Assembly: GCF_003194385.1 (NCBI RefSeq)
Contig: NZ_LAPT01000109.1
Coordinates: 1-64,000 of the forward strand
Length of the DNA: 64,000 nucleotides
Source: Pokkaliibacter plantistimulans
Lineage (GTDB): Bacteria; Pseudomonadota; Gammaproteobacteria; Pseudomonadales; Balneatricaceae
Direction: 5' to 3'
In this document: positions 16,960-28,124 of the stretch, piece by piece
Layout of the letters: every line of letters begins with the position of its first letter
Position numbering within the stretch: position 1 is the first letter of the stretch
The notes under the pieces: model-generated
Told to the model about the DNA's origin: nothing
The model's database searches: none
Seen by the model: only the letters and a program-made list of their open reading frames with translations
Program-made: the position numbers and the translations under genes

Positions 16960-19161
16960 TCAACCTCTCTGTAATTCGACCGGTTTGATTGATCCGGGTT
17001 GGATAATTGCTTCGAATGCTTCAAGCAACGCATGCAATGTCGCATCGTTGTGGATAGCGGTCTCAGCCTGTTGCTGGCGCAGCGCTCTGGCCTGCGCCTT
17101 GTAAACCGTGGCAGTATGTGCCAATCCCCGCGAAGACTGACAGCTAATCCGCACTGGACGTTTAAAATAGTCTGCAAGCGCCTCTTCCAGCAAGGATTGC
17201 TGACGGGCACTGAACAAAGAGTGCTGCTGATCTTCGCAAGTCAGTTCTAGCCCCTCTGCCGAAACCCTGACCAGCTCAGTCGCCTCGACAATGGCGCGTA
17301 GCACTCCACGTATGGGTACATCCTGAGCAATTAAGGGCCAGGTTTCCAGACTGACCTGCTCGTATCCGAACGCAGGCTCATGACTGGCCACATCAGACCC
17401 TTCTTCCACCTCAGTTTCATCCAATGCTGCTTCAGCACCGACTACTTCGGGATTGGACAGCTGACTCAGCAGATAGTCGGCCTGGTAGACCGCTTGGTCA
17501 AGCATAGCGCCAGGTTCGGAATCATCTTCGTCATCCCCTGCATCCATCATCGCTGCGGCATAACTGGCTCCACTCTGATAATCACTGTAGGCATCCAAAG
17601 GCACCTGAGTATCGAATGGAGGTTCGCCTGCAGTATCAGGAGCAAAATGCCCCGTTGGCCTGGCACTGCTCGCTGGCGCAACAACAGTAGTCATCCGTTC
17701 CGTATCTGGTATCGGAGTACGTGGGGCGACCGACGTTTCTTCTAATACTTGTTCTGTTACCGGCCGTGCCGTGTTACCTGAGACTCCCGGCTCTGCAACC
17801 CCCGAAGCATTTCCGACCGGCATCCCGGCCTGACTGTCGGCTGAAGATAACACGACAGGAGCCGCTTCTTTGACAGGAACAGGCATAGAGCGCGGTGCGC
17901 TAGCAGTGGGCTGCGACGCAGCCATGACAGCCGGTGATACCACATCAGCCTGCTGCATTACTGCTGGCATCGCAGCAGGTTCAGGCTTTTTTAGCTCTGC
18001 CCCCTCCACGACCACCGCCGCTTGCACTGGCGGAGGAGCAATCTGCACAGCTCCGCTACCCGGCGTAACGGCAACCCCTCTGGGACGAAATGCCAGCATA
18101 CGCAGCAATGCCATTTCCAACCCTTGGCGCGCATCAGGACTCAAAGGCAAATCTTTGCGCCCTGTCAGAGCAATCTGATAAAACAGCTGCACATCTTCTG
18201 CTGGCAGTAATTGTGCGAGCGCCAGCACACTGTCACGGTCCCCCTGACTGTTGTCTATACCGTCCGGCATGACCTGCGCCAAAGCAATACGGTGCAACAG
18301 GCTCAACACATCCGCCAGCACCCCCTGATAATCAGGCGCCAGCTCAGCCAGGGCGGCAACCTGTTGCAGCATCCGGGATACATCATGCCGAGCCAGAGCC
18401 TCAACCAGGGCAAAAGCCCACCGCTGATCAAGAGTGCCTAGCATTGCAGCGACATCGGCTGCCACAACACGACCCTGGCCATACGCAATGGCCTGGTCTG
18501 TCAGACTCATGGCATCACGCATACTGCCGTCAGCCGCTCGCCCCAGTTGCCACAAGGCAGGCTCTTCAAATTCGACCTGTTCTGCCGCAAGTACATGCTG
18601 AAGATGCCCGACAATGCGCTCGGGACTCATATTTTTGAGGCTGAACTGCAAACACCGGGACAATACAGTGATTGGCAGCTTCTGCGGATCCGTAGTGGCA
18701 AGCAGAAACTTGACGTGAGGCGGCGGCTCTTCCAGGGTTTTCAACAACGCATTGAAGCTGTGCCCGGATAGCATGTGCACTTCGTCGATAAGATAGACCT
18801 TGTAGCGACCACGACTGGGAGCATACTGGACGTTTTCCAACAGCTCGCGCGTGTCTTCTACTTTGGTACGGGATGCAGCGTCGACTTCGATCAGATCAAC
18901 GAAACGCCCTTCATTAATTTCCTGACAGGAGGAACAAACCCCACAGGGTTTAGAAGTAACGCCCGTTTCGCAATTGAGGCATTTAGCCAGAATTCGGGCA
19001 ATGGTGGTCTTCCCAACCCCGCGCGTTCCGGTAAATAAATAGGCATGGTGCAGACGATTGTTGTCCAAAGCATTGATCAGTGCCTTAAGCACATGCTCTT
19101 GACCAACCATTTCATGGAAGTTTTTCGGCCGCCATTTGCGGGCCAAAACCTGATAGCTCAT
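16960..19161 (-). CDS. dnaX: DNA polymerase III subunits tau/gamma
   Basis: 733 residues (tau). Walker A is GTRGVGKT, the zinc-module cysteines are in [26 protein letters not shown] is Walker B and the arginine finger is in LSRCLQF. The long Ala/Pro/Val-rich linker (about 380-600) is expanded relative to E. coli (643 aa). The ATG at 19161 is chosen because the conserved [12 protein letters not shown] start is there and a GAGGGAG element precedes it; an earlier start would run through ffs. A programmed -1 frameshift signal at codons 390-392 should give a 393-residue gamma form. It loads the sliding clamp and bridges the replisome. Confidence 0.95.
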   Translation of the reverse strand: MSYQVLARKWRPKNFHEMVGQEHVLKALINALDNNRLHHAYLFTGTRGVGKTTIARILAKCLNCETGVTSKPCGVCSSCQEINEGRFVDLIEVDAASRTKVEDTRELLENVQYAPSRGRYKVYLIDEVHMLSGHSFNALLKTLEEPPPHVKFLLATTDPQKLPITVLSRCLQFSLKNMSPERIVGHLQHVLAAEQVEFEEPALWQLGRAADGSMRDAMSLTDQAIAYGQGRVVAADVAAMLGTLDQRWAFALVEALARHDVSRMLQQVAALAELAPDYQGVLADVLSLLHRIALAQVMPDGIDNSQGDRDSVLALAQLLPAEDVQLFYQIALTGRKDLPLSPDARQGLEMALLRMLAFRPRGVAVTPGSGAVQIAPPPVQAAVVVEGAELKKPEPAAMPAVMQQADVVSPAVMAASQPTASAPRSMPVPVKEAAPVVLSSADSQAGMPVGNASGVAEPGVSGNTARPVTEQVLEETSVAPRTPIPDTERMTTVVAPASSARPTGHFAPDTAGEPPFDTQVPLDAYSDYQSGASYAAAMMDAGDDEDDSEPGAMLDQAVYQADYLLSQLSNPEVVGAEAALDETEVEEGSDVASHEPAFGYEQVSLETWPLIAQDVPIRGVLRAIVEATELVRVSAEGLELTCEDQQHSLFSARQQSLLEEALADYFKRPVRISCQSSRGLAHTATVYKAQARALRQQQAETAIHNDATLHALLEAFEAIIQPGSIKPVELQRG
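17949..18007 (-). promoter_or_regulatory. dnaX programmed -1 frameshift cassette
   Basis: On the minus strand in order: a Shine-Dalgarno-like GGAGG(GGG) from 18007; the heptamer A AAA AAG at 17992-17986, in frame with dnaX codons CTA AAA AAG; a 6-nt spacer; and a perfect 8-bp stem CCTGCTGC/GCAGCAGG (17979-17972 with 17956-17949). After slipping, the -1 frame reads GCC TGA, an immediate stop. This matches the E. coli dnaX architecture. Confidence 0.92.
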
Positions 19162-19237
19162 TAACTCCCTCTTCGTCACAGAGAGGTCATTATCAACCGA
19201 GCGGGAAAGAATCGAGAATGGGATAAAGACTGGAGGC

Positions 19238-19341
19238 GGTCCTGCCAGCCTCACCCCGGCACCCAAGTCTACCGCTGCGGCTGCTCCCTTCCGGGCCTGA
19301 CCGGGTTCACGGTTTATTGTTGCGGGGGGACCGGCAGGGCC
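19238..19341 (-). ncRNA. ffs: 4.5S RNA of the signal recognition particle
   Basis: The minus strand holds the universal SRP helix-8 core: GGTCAGGCCCGGAAGGGAGC with its GGAA tetraloop and the downstream AGCAGCC. The ends pair (GGCCCTGCC with GGCAGGACC, one mismatch), giving a 104-nt hairpin RNA close to the 114 nt of E. coli. It binds Ffh for co-translational targeting. It lies 76 nt upstream of dnaX on the same strand. Ends are set by pairing and may be off by a few bases. Confidence 0.93.
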
Positions 19342-19597
19342 ACCATTACACTTGCCTTTCTGCAAGGCTTGCTCGTTTACTTCATAACCTCTTTATAAGG
19401 TCATTCGGTGCAGAGCACTATCGCACCAACACAAGTTTCCGCCAATTCACGTAAAGGCCTGTGCCGTTAAAGTGCGCGTACTCTAACAGCTAAAACTCAC
19501 CTGCGCAATGCCAAACTATCCTTTCACTCTTGCCCCCTAAAGAGCTGGCCTCATATTTGCTTATAATTTAAACAGGAAGTCAATCCGGAGTTTACAG

Positions 19598-20065
19598 ATG
19601 GACATTCGCACCGAATGTATTGTCCACCCGGTACGTGTACCGATAAGTATAGTGACAGTACAACCGCCCCCTCCTGCCATGCGCCTTCACTCCGCAAAAC
19701 GCCCTGTGGCATCTCACTTCCACCGCCATTTATTGAATATCAAACTGATAGGCCTTGAGGCCCTACCCGTTTTTAGTGATGTAACACTGCATATCCCAGG
19801 CCTTGACGGCAACCAACCGTTGATGGGTAAGCTGACATTATGCCGTCCCCTGCCAGAAAAGCGTTTTCAAATGCAGATCAGCATTTGCGACCCTGATGAG
19901 GCGCAACGGGCGCGCATGATCGAACAGGCTTGCCATATCCATGCCTATCAGGTAGCTGAAATGGCAAGAGGGCACCACCTGGCACTGGAGCAAGCAGCAA
20001 AAGAATGGATCGAACGTTTCGCTGCTCATTTCCCAACGTTAACTTTTCCCACCACGGAATCTTGA
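19598..20065 (+). CDS. divergent PilZ-like protein
   Basis: 155 residues. The C-terminal part (DPDEAQRARMIEQACHIHAYQ) has the pattern often closing PilZ-domain proteins, and the beta-rich middle fits that fold. The c-di-GMP motifs are degenerate: N-I-K-L-I-G stands where [D/N]xSxxG is expected and no clear RxxxR is present. It may therefore be a non-binding PilZ or a different small beta-barrel protein. CCGGAG lies before the ATG. It precedes kdsA by 129 nt, with no sign of an operon. Confidence 0.5.
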   Translation: MDIRTECIVHPVRVPISIVTVQPPPPAMRLHSAKRPVASHFHRHLLNIKLIGLEALPVFSDVTLHIPGLDGNQPLMGKLTLCRPLPEKRFQMQISICDPDEAQRARMIEQACHIHAYQVAEMARGHHLALEQAAKEWIERFAAHFPTLTFPTTES

Positions 20066-20164
20066 ATGCCCCGAGCACAAATCTTCCAGAGCAGGCAGGA
20101 AGCCTGCGGCGCTTTGCTCTTGGTGGTTAAGGCTAATCATTTGCACTGGCAGAGAGTAGAATGA

Positions 20165-21040
<876 letters not shown>

Positions 21041-21158
21041 CCAGTAGGGCCAGCCAAAACAGCATGCACAACCGGATCATTGCTTCTACTAAACCCCAAC
21101 TATTCGGCTAGTGGCTTGTCCTGCACTATACTCTGGAAAACATTACCGAGGCTTGGGC

Positions 21159-23180
21159 ATGGTAGAAGAGCAATTATCGCTTGCCGACCTGCACACCGAA
21201 ATGGCGCTCACCACAGGCGAGCGCCATTTCACCCTTGAACGCCCGCTGTTTACCTCCGCTGGGTCACATATCTGGCTCGCCAATGAAATCAGCAAGAAAG
21301 AACGTCGCCGCGGCAAAGCCTGCCTGCTGGTGCTCTCCCCCTTACTGTTTGAGCATGATCGCCACACTGCGGCTATCGAAGCACAGATCGCCTTACAAGA
21401 AGACTGGCATCATGCCAATGTAGTGCAGATCCAGGCAGTGGCCAGAGATCCTGCTGGATGGCACTTCGCCATTCTGGAAGCAACAGAAGGTGCCAGCCTG
21501 AAAAGCATGATCAGTAAGCATCACTTCAAACCTGAGCTTGCAAAAGCCGTCATGAAAAGCACAGCGAGCATTCTGCACTCGCTGCATAGCAAGCGCATTT
21601 TGCATCTTGACCTCAGCCCGCACAGCATCCTTATTACACGCGACTACCAGTTAAAACTGTTGAATACCAGCTATCAATTCAGCATTTTTCAGACACTGCA
21701 TGAAAGCAAGGTGGCAACCAAACCTGATACCGACAGCTGGCCCAGTCTTCGCTATCTGGCACCAGAGCTGCTGCAAACACCTGCCAACATCAGCCCAGCG
21801 GCCGACGTCTATTCCCTTGGCTGTCTTTGCTATGAGCTGCTGATGGGTGAGCCACTGTTCAAAAGTACAGAACGCGCTCCCTTACCTGATATCCCTTCCC
21901 TACACACCAATCAATGGCAGGCTCTCAACCGGCTGCTGGCTATGACTCCTGAAGAACGCCCTGTTCGTCAGCTAAATGAAGTGATAGACGACATCTTTAC
22001 GCCAAGAGAAGATCCTCCCGCCCCCCCCATCACCACTGAGCACCCCGCAGTAAAAACAAAGCGCTTTGATACTCGACGTATTTTGATGCTGGCTGGCGTC
22101 ACCTTGTCCGGTTTGGCCATCATTAACTTTTTAATTTATCTGGTGCTGCACAAATCGCCTCATCAACAGGAAATGGCTGATCTCACCGAACAAATTGAGC
22201 AGCTCCTGCAGAACCCCAAATCTGAAGCTGATCTGCGCAAAGCACAGCAGCTTTTTGATCAGTTTTACCAAAAGGCATCTGGACAGTCGGGTTCGCGTAA
22301 ACTGGAGGACAACATTACCGGCTTCTTCATGAAGTTGCACAACCCCGCACTGCAAGCACCAACCGATGTCTCACCGGGCAAACTTCCTGCCCCGAGAGCA
22401 ATCAGTCCAAACCGCCTGCGCGCCGGTGACAGCTTCACAGACGCCCTCGCCAATGGTATGCGTGGCCCGCTGATGATGGTGATCCCGTCCGGGTCTGCCT
22501 ACATTGGCAATCAGGATCGACGAGGCAGCTCCGAAGAACTTGCCTCTCACTTTGTAAGCTACTCCACCCCCTTTGCCCTGATGCAGGATGAGGTCACTTT
22601 CGAGGATTATGACCTTTTTGCCAAAGCAACCGGCCGCAGTCTCCCAGACGATAACGGCTGGGGACGCGGCAGACGTCCAGTAATCAACGTCAGCTGGTAT
22701 GACGCCAATGCATATGCAATCTGGCTGAGCAATATCAGTCGTCATGTATACCGTCTGCCAACGGAAGAGGAATGGGAATACAGCGCTCGCGCCAATACCA
22801 GCACGGCATACTGGTGGGGAGGCGCTATAGATAAAGGACACAGTAACTGCCAAAGCTGTGGCAGTGAATGGGATAACCTGCGCACGGCACCCGTTGGCGC
22901 CTTTCCGGCCAACAACTATGGTCTGTTTGACGTCAGCGGCAATGTCTCTGAATGGGTGGGTGACTGTTACACCGAGAGCAGCCTTACTGCCAGTGTGTCG
23001 ACCAATACACGAAGTCAGCAGTGCGCCAGTCGCGTCATCAAGGGCGGTTCCTGGCAAAGCCCTCCTGCACTGCTGCGCTCCTCCGCACGCCAGCATGCAG
23101 AGCCAGACAACCGCAACAGTGAAACAGGATTCCGCTTACTGAGAGAAATCAGTGATCAGGAACAATACGCCGCCCCTTGA
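21159..23180 (+). CDS. pseudokinase - transmembrane - FGE-fold protein
   Basis: 673 residues. About 20-280 is a Ser/Thr-kinase-like domain: catalytic loop H149-L-D151-L-S-P-H-S (Asn replaced by Ser), the DFG position reads L-N-T (168-170), no clear beta-3 lysine, yet YLAPELL (199-205) and DVYSLGCLCYELL are kept, so it looks like a pseudokinase. One transmembrane helix spans 308-330, then a coiled linker. 436-663 is an FGE-sulfatase-fold domain (NVSWYDANAYAIWLS, LPTEEEWEYSAR, YGLFDVSGNVSEWVGDC, GGSW, GFRLL), presumably periplasmic; the two active-site cysteines of true formylglycine-generating enzymes are missing from the GGSW-GFR segment. Start 21159 has GAGG 7 nt upstream. A signal-relay or scaffold role is possible (inference). 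Confidence 0.8.
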   Translation: MVEEQLSLADLHTEMALTTGERHFTLERPLFTSAGSHIWLANEISKKERRRGKACLLVLSPLLFEHDRHTAAIEAQIALQEDWHHANVVQIQAVARDPAGWHFAILEATEGASLKSMISKHHFKPELAKAVMKSTASILHSLHSKRILHLDLSPHSILITRDYQLKLLNTSYQFSIFQTLHESKVATKPDTDSWPSLRYLAPELLQTPANISPAADVYSLGCLCYELLMGEPLFKSTERAPLPDIPSLHTNQWQALNRLLAMTPEERPVRQLNEVIDDIFTPREDPPAPPITTEHPAVKTKRFDTRRILMLAGVTLSGLAIINFLIYLVLHKSPHQQEMADLTEQIEQLLQNPKSEADLRKAQQLFDQFYQKASGQSGSRKLEDNITGFFMKLHNPALQAPTDVSPGKLPAPRAISPNRLRAGDSFTDALANGMRGPLMMVIPSGSAYIGNQDRRGSSEELASHFVSYSTPFALMQDEVTFEDYDLFAKATGRSLPDDNGWGRGRRPVINVSWYDANAYAIWLSNISRHVYRLPTEEEWEYSARANTSTAYWWGGAIDKGHSNCQSCGSEWDNLRTAPVGAFPANNYGLFDVSGNVSEWVGDCYTESSLTASVSTNTRSQQCASRVIKGGSWQSPPALLRSSARQHAEPDNRNSETGFRLLREISDQEQYAAP

Positions 23181-23451
23181 TGCTCATCAGCCGTCAAACA
23201 CAAAAAAGGAACTGCGGGTTGTAACGCTTTGTACTCGGATTAAACTGAATTCATTTCATATAGATCCAGAGCCTGTTCACACTCTAGCGAATCTGGGGCA
23301 AACAAGACGAATTGAACTACCTGCAGCAGATCCGGGAACATGCTGACGCTGCTTGGCCATCACGCGCGGCAATACGAACGGACCACAACACCGATAAATA
23401 ATTCAGACAATCATTAACACCGTGAACCACAGCCTGATTTGAGGAGACCCC

Positions 23452-23769
23452 ATGAACACAAGAATACTGGCATGCACACTGGCCCTCGCCACACTCCCCG
23501 CCCTCAGCCACGCGGCCGGTGATGCCACCGCAGGTGCAGCCAAGTCTGCAGTTTGCTCCGCCTGTCATGGTCAGGGCGGTGCACAGCCCATCATGCCGAC
23601 CTATCCTCGCCTTGCAGGGCAGAGCGAGGGCTATATTGAATATGCCATCAAGACATACAAGTCACAGGAGCGTAAGGGTGCTCAGGCTGCGCTGATGTAC
23701 CCCATGGTGCAAAATCTGACCGATCAGGACATTGCCGACCTGGCCGCCTATTTCAGTACACAACAGTAA
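23452..23769 (+). CDS. periplasmic cytochrome c (c553/c4-like, monohaem)
   Basis: 105 residues: signal peptide ending in SHA-A, haem-binding CSACH, PRLAGQ and the axial Met in LMYPMVQ, closing with DIADLAAYFSTQ, typical of class I small cytochromes. It carries electrons in the periplasm. GAGGAG lies 4-5 nt before the ATG. The gene stands alone; no oxidase is adjacent. Confidence 0.9.
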   Translation: MNTRILACTLALATLPALSHAAGDATAGAAKSAVCSACHGQGGAQPIMPTYPRLAGQSEGYIEYAIKTYKSQERKGAQAALMYPMVQNLTDQDIADLAAYFSTQQ

Positions 23770-24050
23770 GCGAACACGTTCCTTTCCCTCGCTGGCACAT
23801 GGCAACCTCATGCGCCAGCCCTCCCACCCAGCATGAATAATTTTGGCTTGCCGCTATCCCATGCCCAGACTAAGGTTATAACCATATAGCCGTCAGAAAC
23901 CCGTGACTGACGAAATAAAATACCGGTCGCCACAACGCAGAACCCCACTACGCGCGACGTTGAACGAACCCCGCAAACGACGGTTAAAAAAATAGAACGA
24001 GCCAGAAAACCTGGCACATGCGATTACTGCTTTGAGTCGAGGGAGTTACC

Positions 24051-24239
24051 ATGCCGGAACAGATCATGAACTGCCCGCAATGCCACAGTGGCATCTACGT
24101 TCAAGCCATTGCTCATCGTTCAGATGAACTTATCGTGTGCCCTCATTGCCGGGCCGTGAGCTTTTATGCCGATGTATCCAGCTGCAAAATTGTTGCCCTG
24201 CGTCGTCCGCGAAGAGCACTGAGACCAAGCGCTCGCTGA
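24051..24239 (+). CDS. small zinc-ribbon-like protein
   Basis: 62 residues with CPQC near the start and CPHC 24 residues later, a likely four-cysteine zinc ribbon, then a basic C-terminal tail (RRPRRALRPSAR) that could touch nucleic acid. GAGGGAG lies 5 nt before the ATG. No specific family is recognised. Confidence 0.6.
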   Translation: MPEQIMNCPQCHSGIYVQAIAHRSDELIVCPHCRAVSFYADVSSCKIVALRRPRRALRPSAR

Positions 24240-24623
24240 CACTGCATATAGACTTGCCCTCACATCTCCTGATCGCCTATCAAGGTAATCCGTTTGCCAG
24301 TCGCAACTTTTCTGATTCACCACCTTCAATAAACTGACATTGAAGCCGCTGGCCGATCAACCTATCCTGCCGAGATGTTTACGCTGCACCGCAACAACGA
24401 TCTCCATATACGTTGACTGCACAATTCCCGCTTGTTATTAGCACTGCAATGAAGCTGCTCATTTCCCGACGTTTTCTCACCCAGCAATACCATTTAACCA
24501 CCCGACTGCATTGGCGCTTGATAATTCTCAGCCCCCGTACCATGAGTTACGTATGTGCAGCCGCAGTACATCAGGTTGGTAGACGTTGACCGGGAATCGA
24601 CCCACGAGCATGGGAGAATCACC
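24240..24623. other. gene-free stretch
   Basis: 384 bp with no supported gene, tRNA or clear hairpin; presumably the promoter and leader of the following secreted protein. Confidence 0.3.
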
Positions 24624-25295
24624 ATGAAATCCCTTGTCACCCTTTTTGCTTCATTACTGCTGTTACTGAGCAGCGAAGCCAGAGCCGAGTCAGCCGACTT
24701 GAGTTATCAACTCTACGGTCAGGGTGATGTGGATTGTTCCCAGGCGTTTAAAAGCCACGACAGCGTCATTGCCTCGCAGTCATGGACGCAGGGCTATCTT
24801 TCCGGACAGGCGTTTATCAAAGGGCTGTCATTCCACGTCAGTGAACAGCAACACGCTGAGCTGCTGGACCAGCTTCCTGTGCTTTGCCCAAAAGGCAAAT
24901 GGCTGATTGATGCCATGCCTGCCGTACTCAAGGCGCCGCAGCTCGGCACTGCCAGCTCGGAATTCAGCAGCGTGCTGGGTGCTGGCGCATTCAGTTGCAG
25001 CGATTATCTGCGCCACGCTCATGACAAGCGCACCAGCGCCCTGGCACGTATCATCTACGGCTCATGGATGGAGGGTTACGTCAGTGCAGCCGCACTGGGC
25101 CTTGGCAATTGGTCACTCAGTGAGATAGTACAAAACGACATGGTGCTGACCTTCCTCAACAACTACTGCCAGCAATACCCACAAACAACGGTAGTTCACA
25201 GCGGTATAGAACTGATCCGCTATCTCTCCCCTACCGACACACCCCATTTGCAGGCTGCCGAAACATCACCTCCAGCAGTGGAGGCAAAGCCCTGA
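24624..25295 (+). CDS. secreted protein with an internal duplication (Rap1a/Tai-like pattern)
   Basis: 223 residues: signal peptide ending in ARA, then two related halves, each with an early Cys, an aromatic GY motif (SWTQGYLSG; SWMEGYVSA) and a later Cys before a helix (LCPKGKWLIDAM; YCQQYPQTTVV). The Cys spacing and GY motif resemble Rap1a/Tai-type immunity proteins, but this is a pattern-level inference and no effector or T6SS gene is adjacent. GGGAGA lies 7-8 nt before the ATG at 24624. Confidence 0.55.
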   Translation: MKSLVTLFASLLLLLSSEARAESADLSYQLYGQGDVDCSQAFKSHDSVIASQSWTQGYLSGQAFIKGLSFHVSEQQHAELLDQLPVLCPKGKWLIDAMPAVLKAPQLGTASSEFSSVLGAGAFSCSDYLRHAHDKRTSALARIIYGSWMEGYVSAAALGLGNWSLSEIVQNDMVLTFLNNYCQQYPQTTVVHSGIELIRYLSPTDTPHLQAAETSPPAVEAKP

Positions 25296-25312
25296 ACCAC
25301 ACCACTAAAAGC

Positions 25313-25382
25313 AAAAAGCCTGCTGCATGGCTCATCCGTCTGGGATATTACCGATGGTAATGAGCTGACAGTCAGGCTTTTT
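25313..25382 (+). terminator. bidirectional terminator between the secreted protein and glpK
   Basis: The outer stem AAAAAGCCTG (25313-25322) pairs with CAGGCTTTTT (25373-25382); the loop holds further pairs GCTCAT/ATGAGC and ATTACC/GGTAAT. The T run on the plus strand and A run at the opposite end make it usable from both convergent genes. Confidence 0.7.
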
Positions 25383-25437
25383 GGGGCAGAGCCACCTATG
25401 GATAAGGCTCTGCATTATGAACAGGGCTACGTATTGA

Positions 25438-26922
25438 TCAGGCCGTACTCATGACACGCTTTACAGCATTACTCCAGCCCTTGTGCAGAGCACTGGCTTC
25501 CTCTTCGGGCAACTGTGGAGAGAAGTGCTGCTGGCACTGCCATAGCCCACACACATCATCAACAGACTGATAGACGCCTACGTGTAACCCGGCCAGATAG
25601 GCCGCGCCCAGTGCTGTCGTCTCGATCACTGCCGGGCGATCCACATTGACCCGCAGAATATCTGCCAGATGCTGGATCAGCCAGTCGTTGGCCACCATGC
25701 CACCGTCCACTCGCAACGTCTGAATATCGACACCATCACGCGCCATCGCCGCCAGCAGATCCTTGGTTTGGAAACAGACCGACTGCAGCCCCGCTGTCAC
25801 GATTTCAGCAATACCAGTATCACGGGTCAGGCCGAATAACGCCCCCCGGGCTTCAGGATCCCAGAATGGCGCACCCAGCCCGGTAAAGGCTGGCACCAGA
25901 TACACGCCGTGATTTACCGGTATCGTCTTCGCCAGCTGCTCGGTTTCCCGCGCATGCTGAATCAGCTTCAACCCGTCACGCAACCATTGCACGGCTGCAC
26001 CCGCCACAAAGATGCTGCCTTCCAGCGCATAGGAGACCTTGCCATTAAGGCGATAACCCACAGTCGTCAGCAAACGATTGGCGGATGACAGCGCCTTGTC
26101 GCCGGTATTGAGAATCAGAAAACAGCCCGTGCCGTAAGTGCTTTTTGCCATCCCCGGCTGAAAGCAGGCCTGACCGACCAGCGCCGCCTGCTGATCACCG
26201 GCAACACCAGCAATACGAACAGGTGCACCGAAAAACTCTGCCTGGGTCTGACCAAAGTCAGCACTGGAATCCTTGACCTCTGGCAGCACGGCTGCAGGCA
26301 CCGCAAAGGCCTCCAGCAAGTCACGATCCCACTCCTGAGTATGGATATTGAACAGCATGGTTCGGGAGGCATTGGTCGCGTCGGTCACATGTGATTCACC
26401 GCCGGTCAGGCGCCAGATCAGGAAGGTATCGACGGTACCGAAGGCCAGCTCGCCCTGTTCGGCTCGTTGGCGGGCTCCTTCGACGTTATCGAGAATCCAG
26501 TTGAGCTTGGTGGCAGAGAAATAGGGGTCCAGCAGCAAGCCGGTTTTCTTTTTAACCTGCTCTTCCAGCCCTTTCGACTTCTGTTCCTTGCAATAGTCGC
26601 TGGTACGGCGATCCTGCCAGACGATGGCGTTATAAACAGGCTTACCGGTGGCACGATCCCACACCAGTGTGGTTTCACGCTGATTGGTGATGCCGATACC
26701 AGCAATATCGGCAGCTTCAATACCCGCCTTGGCAATGGCCTCACGGCTGGTGGCCAGCACAGTATTCCAGATATCTTCCGGATCGTGCTCCACCCAACCG
26801 TCATGGGGGAAGTGCTGCTTGAATTCTTGCTGCGCAGAGGCAATCACTTTGCCCTGAAAATCAAAAACGATAGCACGGGAACTGGTGGTTCCCTGGTCCA
26901 GGGCGAGCAGATAAGAAGACAT
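25438..26922 (-). CDS. glpK: glycerol kinase
   Basis: 494 residues, FGGY family: [16 protein letters not shown] phosphate loop, [13 protein letters not shown], the substrate Arg/Glu region and the C-terminal [11 protein letters not shown] block. It makes sn-glycerol 3-phosphate in the cytoplasm. GGAGG lies 5 nt before the ATG. It is divergent from glpR; no glpF facilitator gene lies in the window, unlike the usual glpFK pair. Confidence 0.95.
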   Translation of the reverse strand: MSSYLLALDQGTTSSRAIVFDFQGKVIASAQQEFKQHFPHDGWVEHDPEDIWNTVLATSREAIAKAGIEAADIAGIGITNQRETTLVWDRATGKPVYNAIVWQDRRTSDYCKEQKSKGLEEQVKKKTGLLLDPYFSATKLNWILDNVEGARQRAEQGELAFGTVDTFLIWRLTGGESHVTDATNASRTMLFNIHTQEWDRDLLEAFAVPAAVLPEVKDSSADFGQTQAEFFGAPVRIAGVAGDQQAALVGQACFQPGMAKSTYGTGCFLILNTGDKALSSANRLLTTVGYRLNGKVSYALEGSIFVAGAAVQWLRDGLKLIQHARETEQLAKTIPVNHGVYLVPAFTGLGAPFWDPEARGALFGLTRDTGIAEIVTAGLQSVCFQTKDLLAAMARDGVDIQTLRVDGGMVANDWLIQHLADILRVNVDRPAVIETTALGAAYLAGLHVGVYQSVDDVCGLWQCQQHFSPQLPEEEASALHKGWSNAVKRVMSTA

Positions 26923-27090
26923 GGAGGCCTCCGTTTTCTAGTTATTCTCGAAGAGGGAATCAGGAAAGCGCGTCGGTGGTCTGTGTCAGCGATCACAGTG
27001 CAAAGCTGTCACCTTACTTTCACTCTCACGAAACTGCCGGAACAGCGCGCTACAACTTATTAGTACGCCAAGCCGGAAGACCCGCTTTCC

Positions 27091-27110
27091 ATGTTCGATT
27101 TTGTTCGTAT
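27091..27110. promoter_or_regulatory. GlpR-like half-sites in the glpK-glpR intergenic region
   Basis: ATGTTCGATT followed by TTGTTCGTAT gives two direct TGTTCG half-sites ten bases apart; the first fits the E. coli GlpR half-site ATGTTCGWTA at 9 of 10 positions. A TTTTCGAAAA palindrome follows at about 27142. The 384-bp region otherwise holds only promoters. Confidence 0.45.
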
Positions 27111-27306
27111 TCTGCCCGCGACGATCCCAGATGCAAGTTCTTTTTCGAAAACGTCAAAAATCATGACACTGGAGAGCATCTCTATCGCCCTCTATTATTA
27201 GCGGCAACTTGTATTAACCACTTACATTGGGCAGCGCCCGTAGCCCGCTCAACGGCTCAGGTTTGCACCATCATCAGGTTTCTTGCACAGGGAGCTCCAC
27301 CCCGCA

Positions 27307-28080
27307 ATGAGTCAACACCGCCGTCAGGACGAAATCCTTGCTCTTGTTCAGCAGCAGGGCTTCGTGACAATTGATGAGCTAGTGCGCTTATTCAACGTCA
27401 CGCCACAAACCATCCGCCGTGATCTGAATCAACTGGCGGATGCCCAGCGCATTCGCCGTCATCATGGCGGTGCCGCATGGGAATCCAGCACCGTCAACAC
27501 GGCCTATGCCACCCGCAAGATCATGAACCATCCAGAGAAAGAGCTGATTGCCAGAACGGTCGCTGCTCACATTCCTGATGGCGCCTCGGTTTTCATCAAC
27601 ATCGGCACCACGACCGAAACCGTGGCCCACGCCCTGCTGAATCACAAAGATCTGCGCATAGTGACCAACAATATCCATGTGGCATCCATTCTGAGTGCCA
27701 AAGAGGACTTCTCAGTCATCATTGCCGGTGGTGAAGTACGCACCCGTGATGGCGGCATCGTCGGTGAAGCGACACGTGATTTCATCAACCAGTTCCGTAT
27801 GGACTACGGCATCATCGGCATCAGCGGCATCGCTGAAGACGGCTCTTTGCTTGATTTCGACTATCGTGAAGTGCGCATTGCCCAGTCGATTATCCAGAAC
27901 TCCCAGCACGTATTCCTGGCAGCAGACTCATCAAAATTTGGCCGCAATGCCATGGTTCGACTGGGCAACCTGAGCCAGGTCAGCGCCCTGTTTACCGATG
28001 CTGCGCCACCCAAACATATTCAGGAACTACTCAACCAGCATCAGGTTGAACTGTACGTCACAGACGTGAAGCCTGCTTAG
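27307..28080 (+). CDS. glpR: glycerol-3-phosphate regulon repressor, DeoR family
   Basis: 257 residues from ATG 27307. N-terminal DeoR HTH ([26 protein letters not shown], then [13 protein letters not shown]) and a sugar-phosphate-binding C-terminal domain ([27 protein letters not shown]). It represses glp genes until glycerol 3-phosphate binds. Context between glpK and glpD fixes the assignment. A TTG 24 nt upstream is in frame but would add unconserved residues; the ribosome-binding site for the ATG is weak (AGGGAG 14 nt away). Confidence 0.93.
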   Translation: MSQHRRQDEILALVQQQGFVTIDELVRLFNVTPQTIRRDLNQLADAQRIRRHHGGAAWESSTVNTAYATRKIMNHPEKELIARTVAAHIPDGASVFINIGTTTETVAHALLNHKDLRIVTNNIHVASILSAKEDFSVIIAGGEVRTRDGGIVGEATRDFINQFRMDYGIIGISGIAEDGSLLDFDYREVRIAQSIIQNSQHVFLAADSSKFGRNAMVRLGNLSQVSALFTDAAPPKHIQELLNQHQVELYVTDVKPA

Positions 28081-28105
28081 CTTCGCCTTTGAACCTGTTA
28101 TGAGC

Positions 28106-28124
28106 AGGAGCGGCCAGCGCTCCT
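28106..28124 (+). terminator. weak hairpin after glpR
   Basis: AGGAGCG/CGCTCCT (7 bp, 5-nt loop) followed by the pyrimidine-rich CTCACTTCTCTTCTG but no real T run. Confidence 0.4.

Noticed and set aside
19162-19365. N-terminal extension of dnaX upstream of ATG 19161
   Set aside because: It would translate the 4.5S RNA gene; the conserved [10 protein letters not shown] start and ribosome-binding site are at 19161.
23791-23819. GCTGGC/GCCAGC hairpin after the cytochrome c gene as a terminator
   Set aside because: 6-bp stem with a long loop and no T tract.
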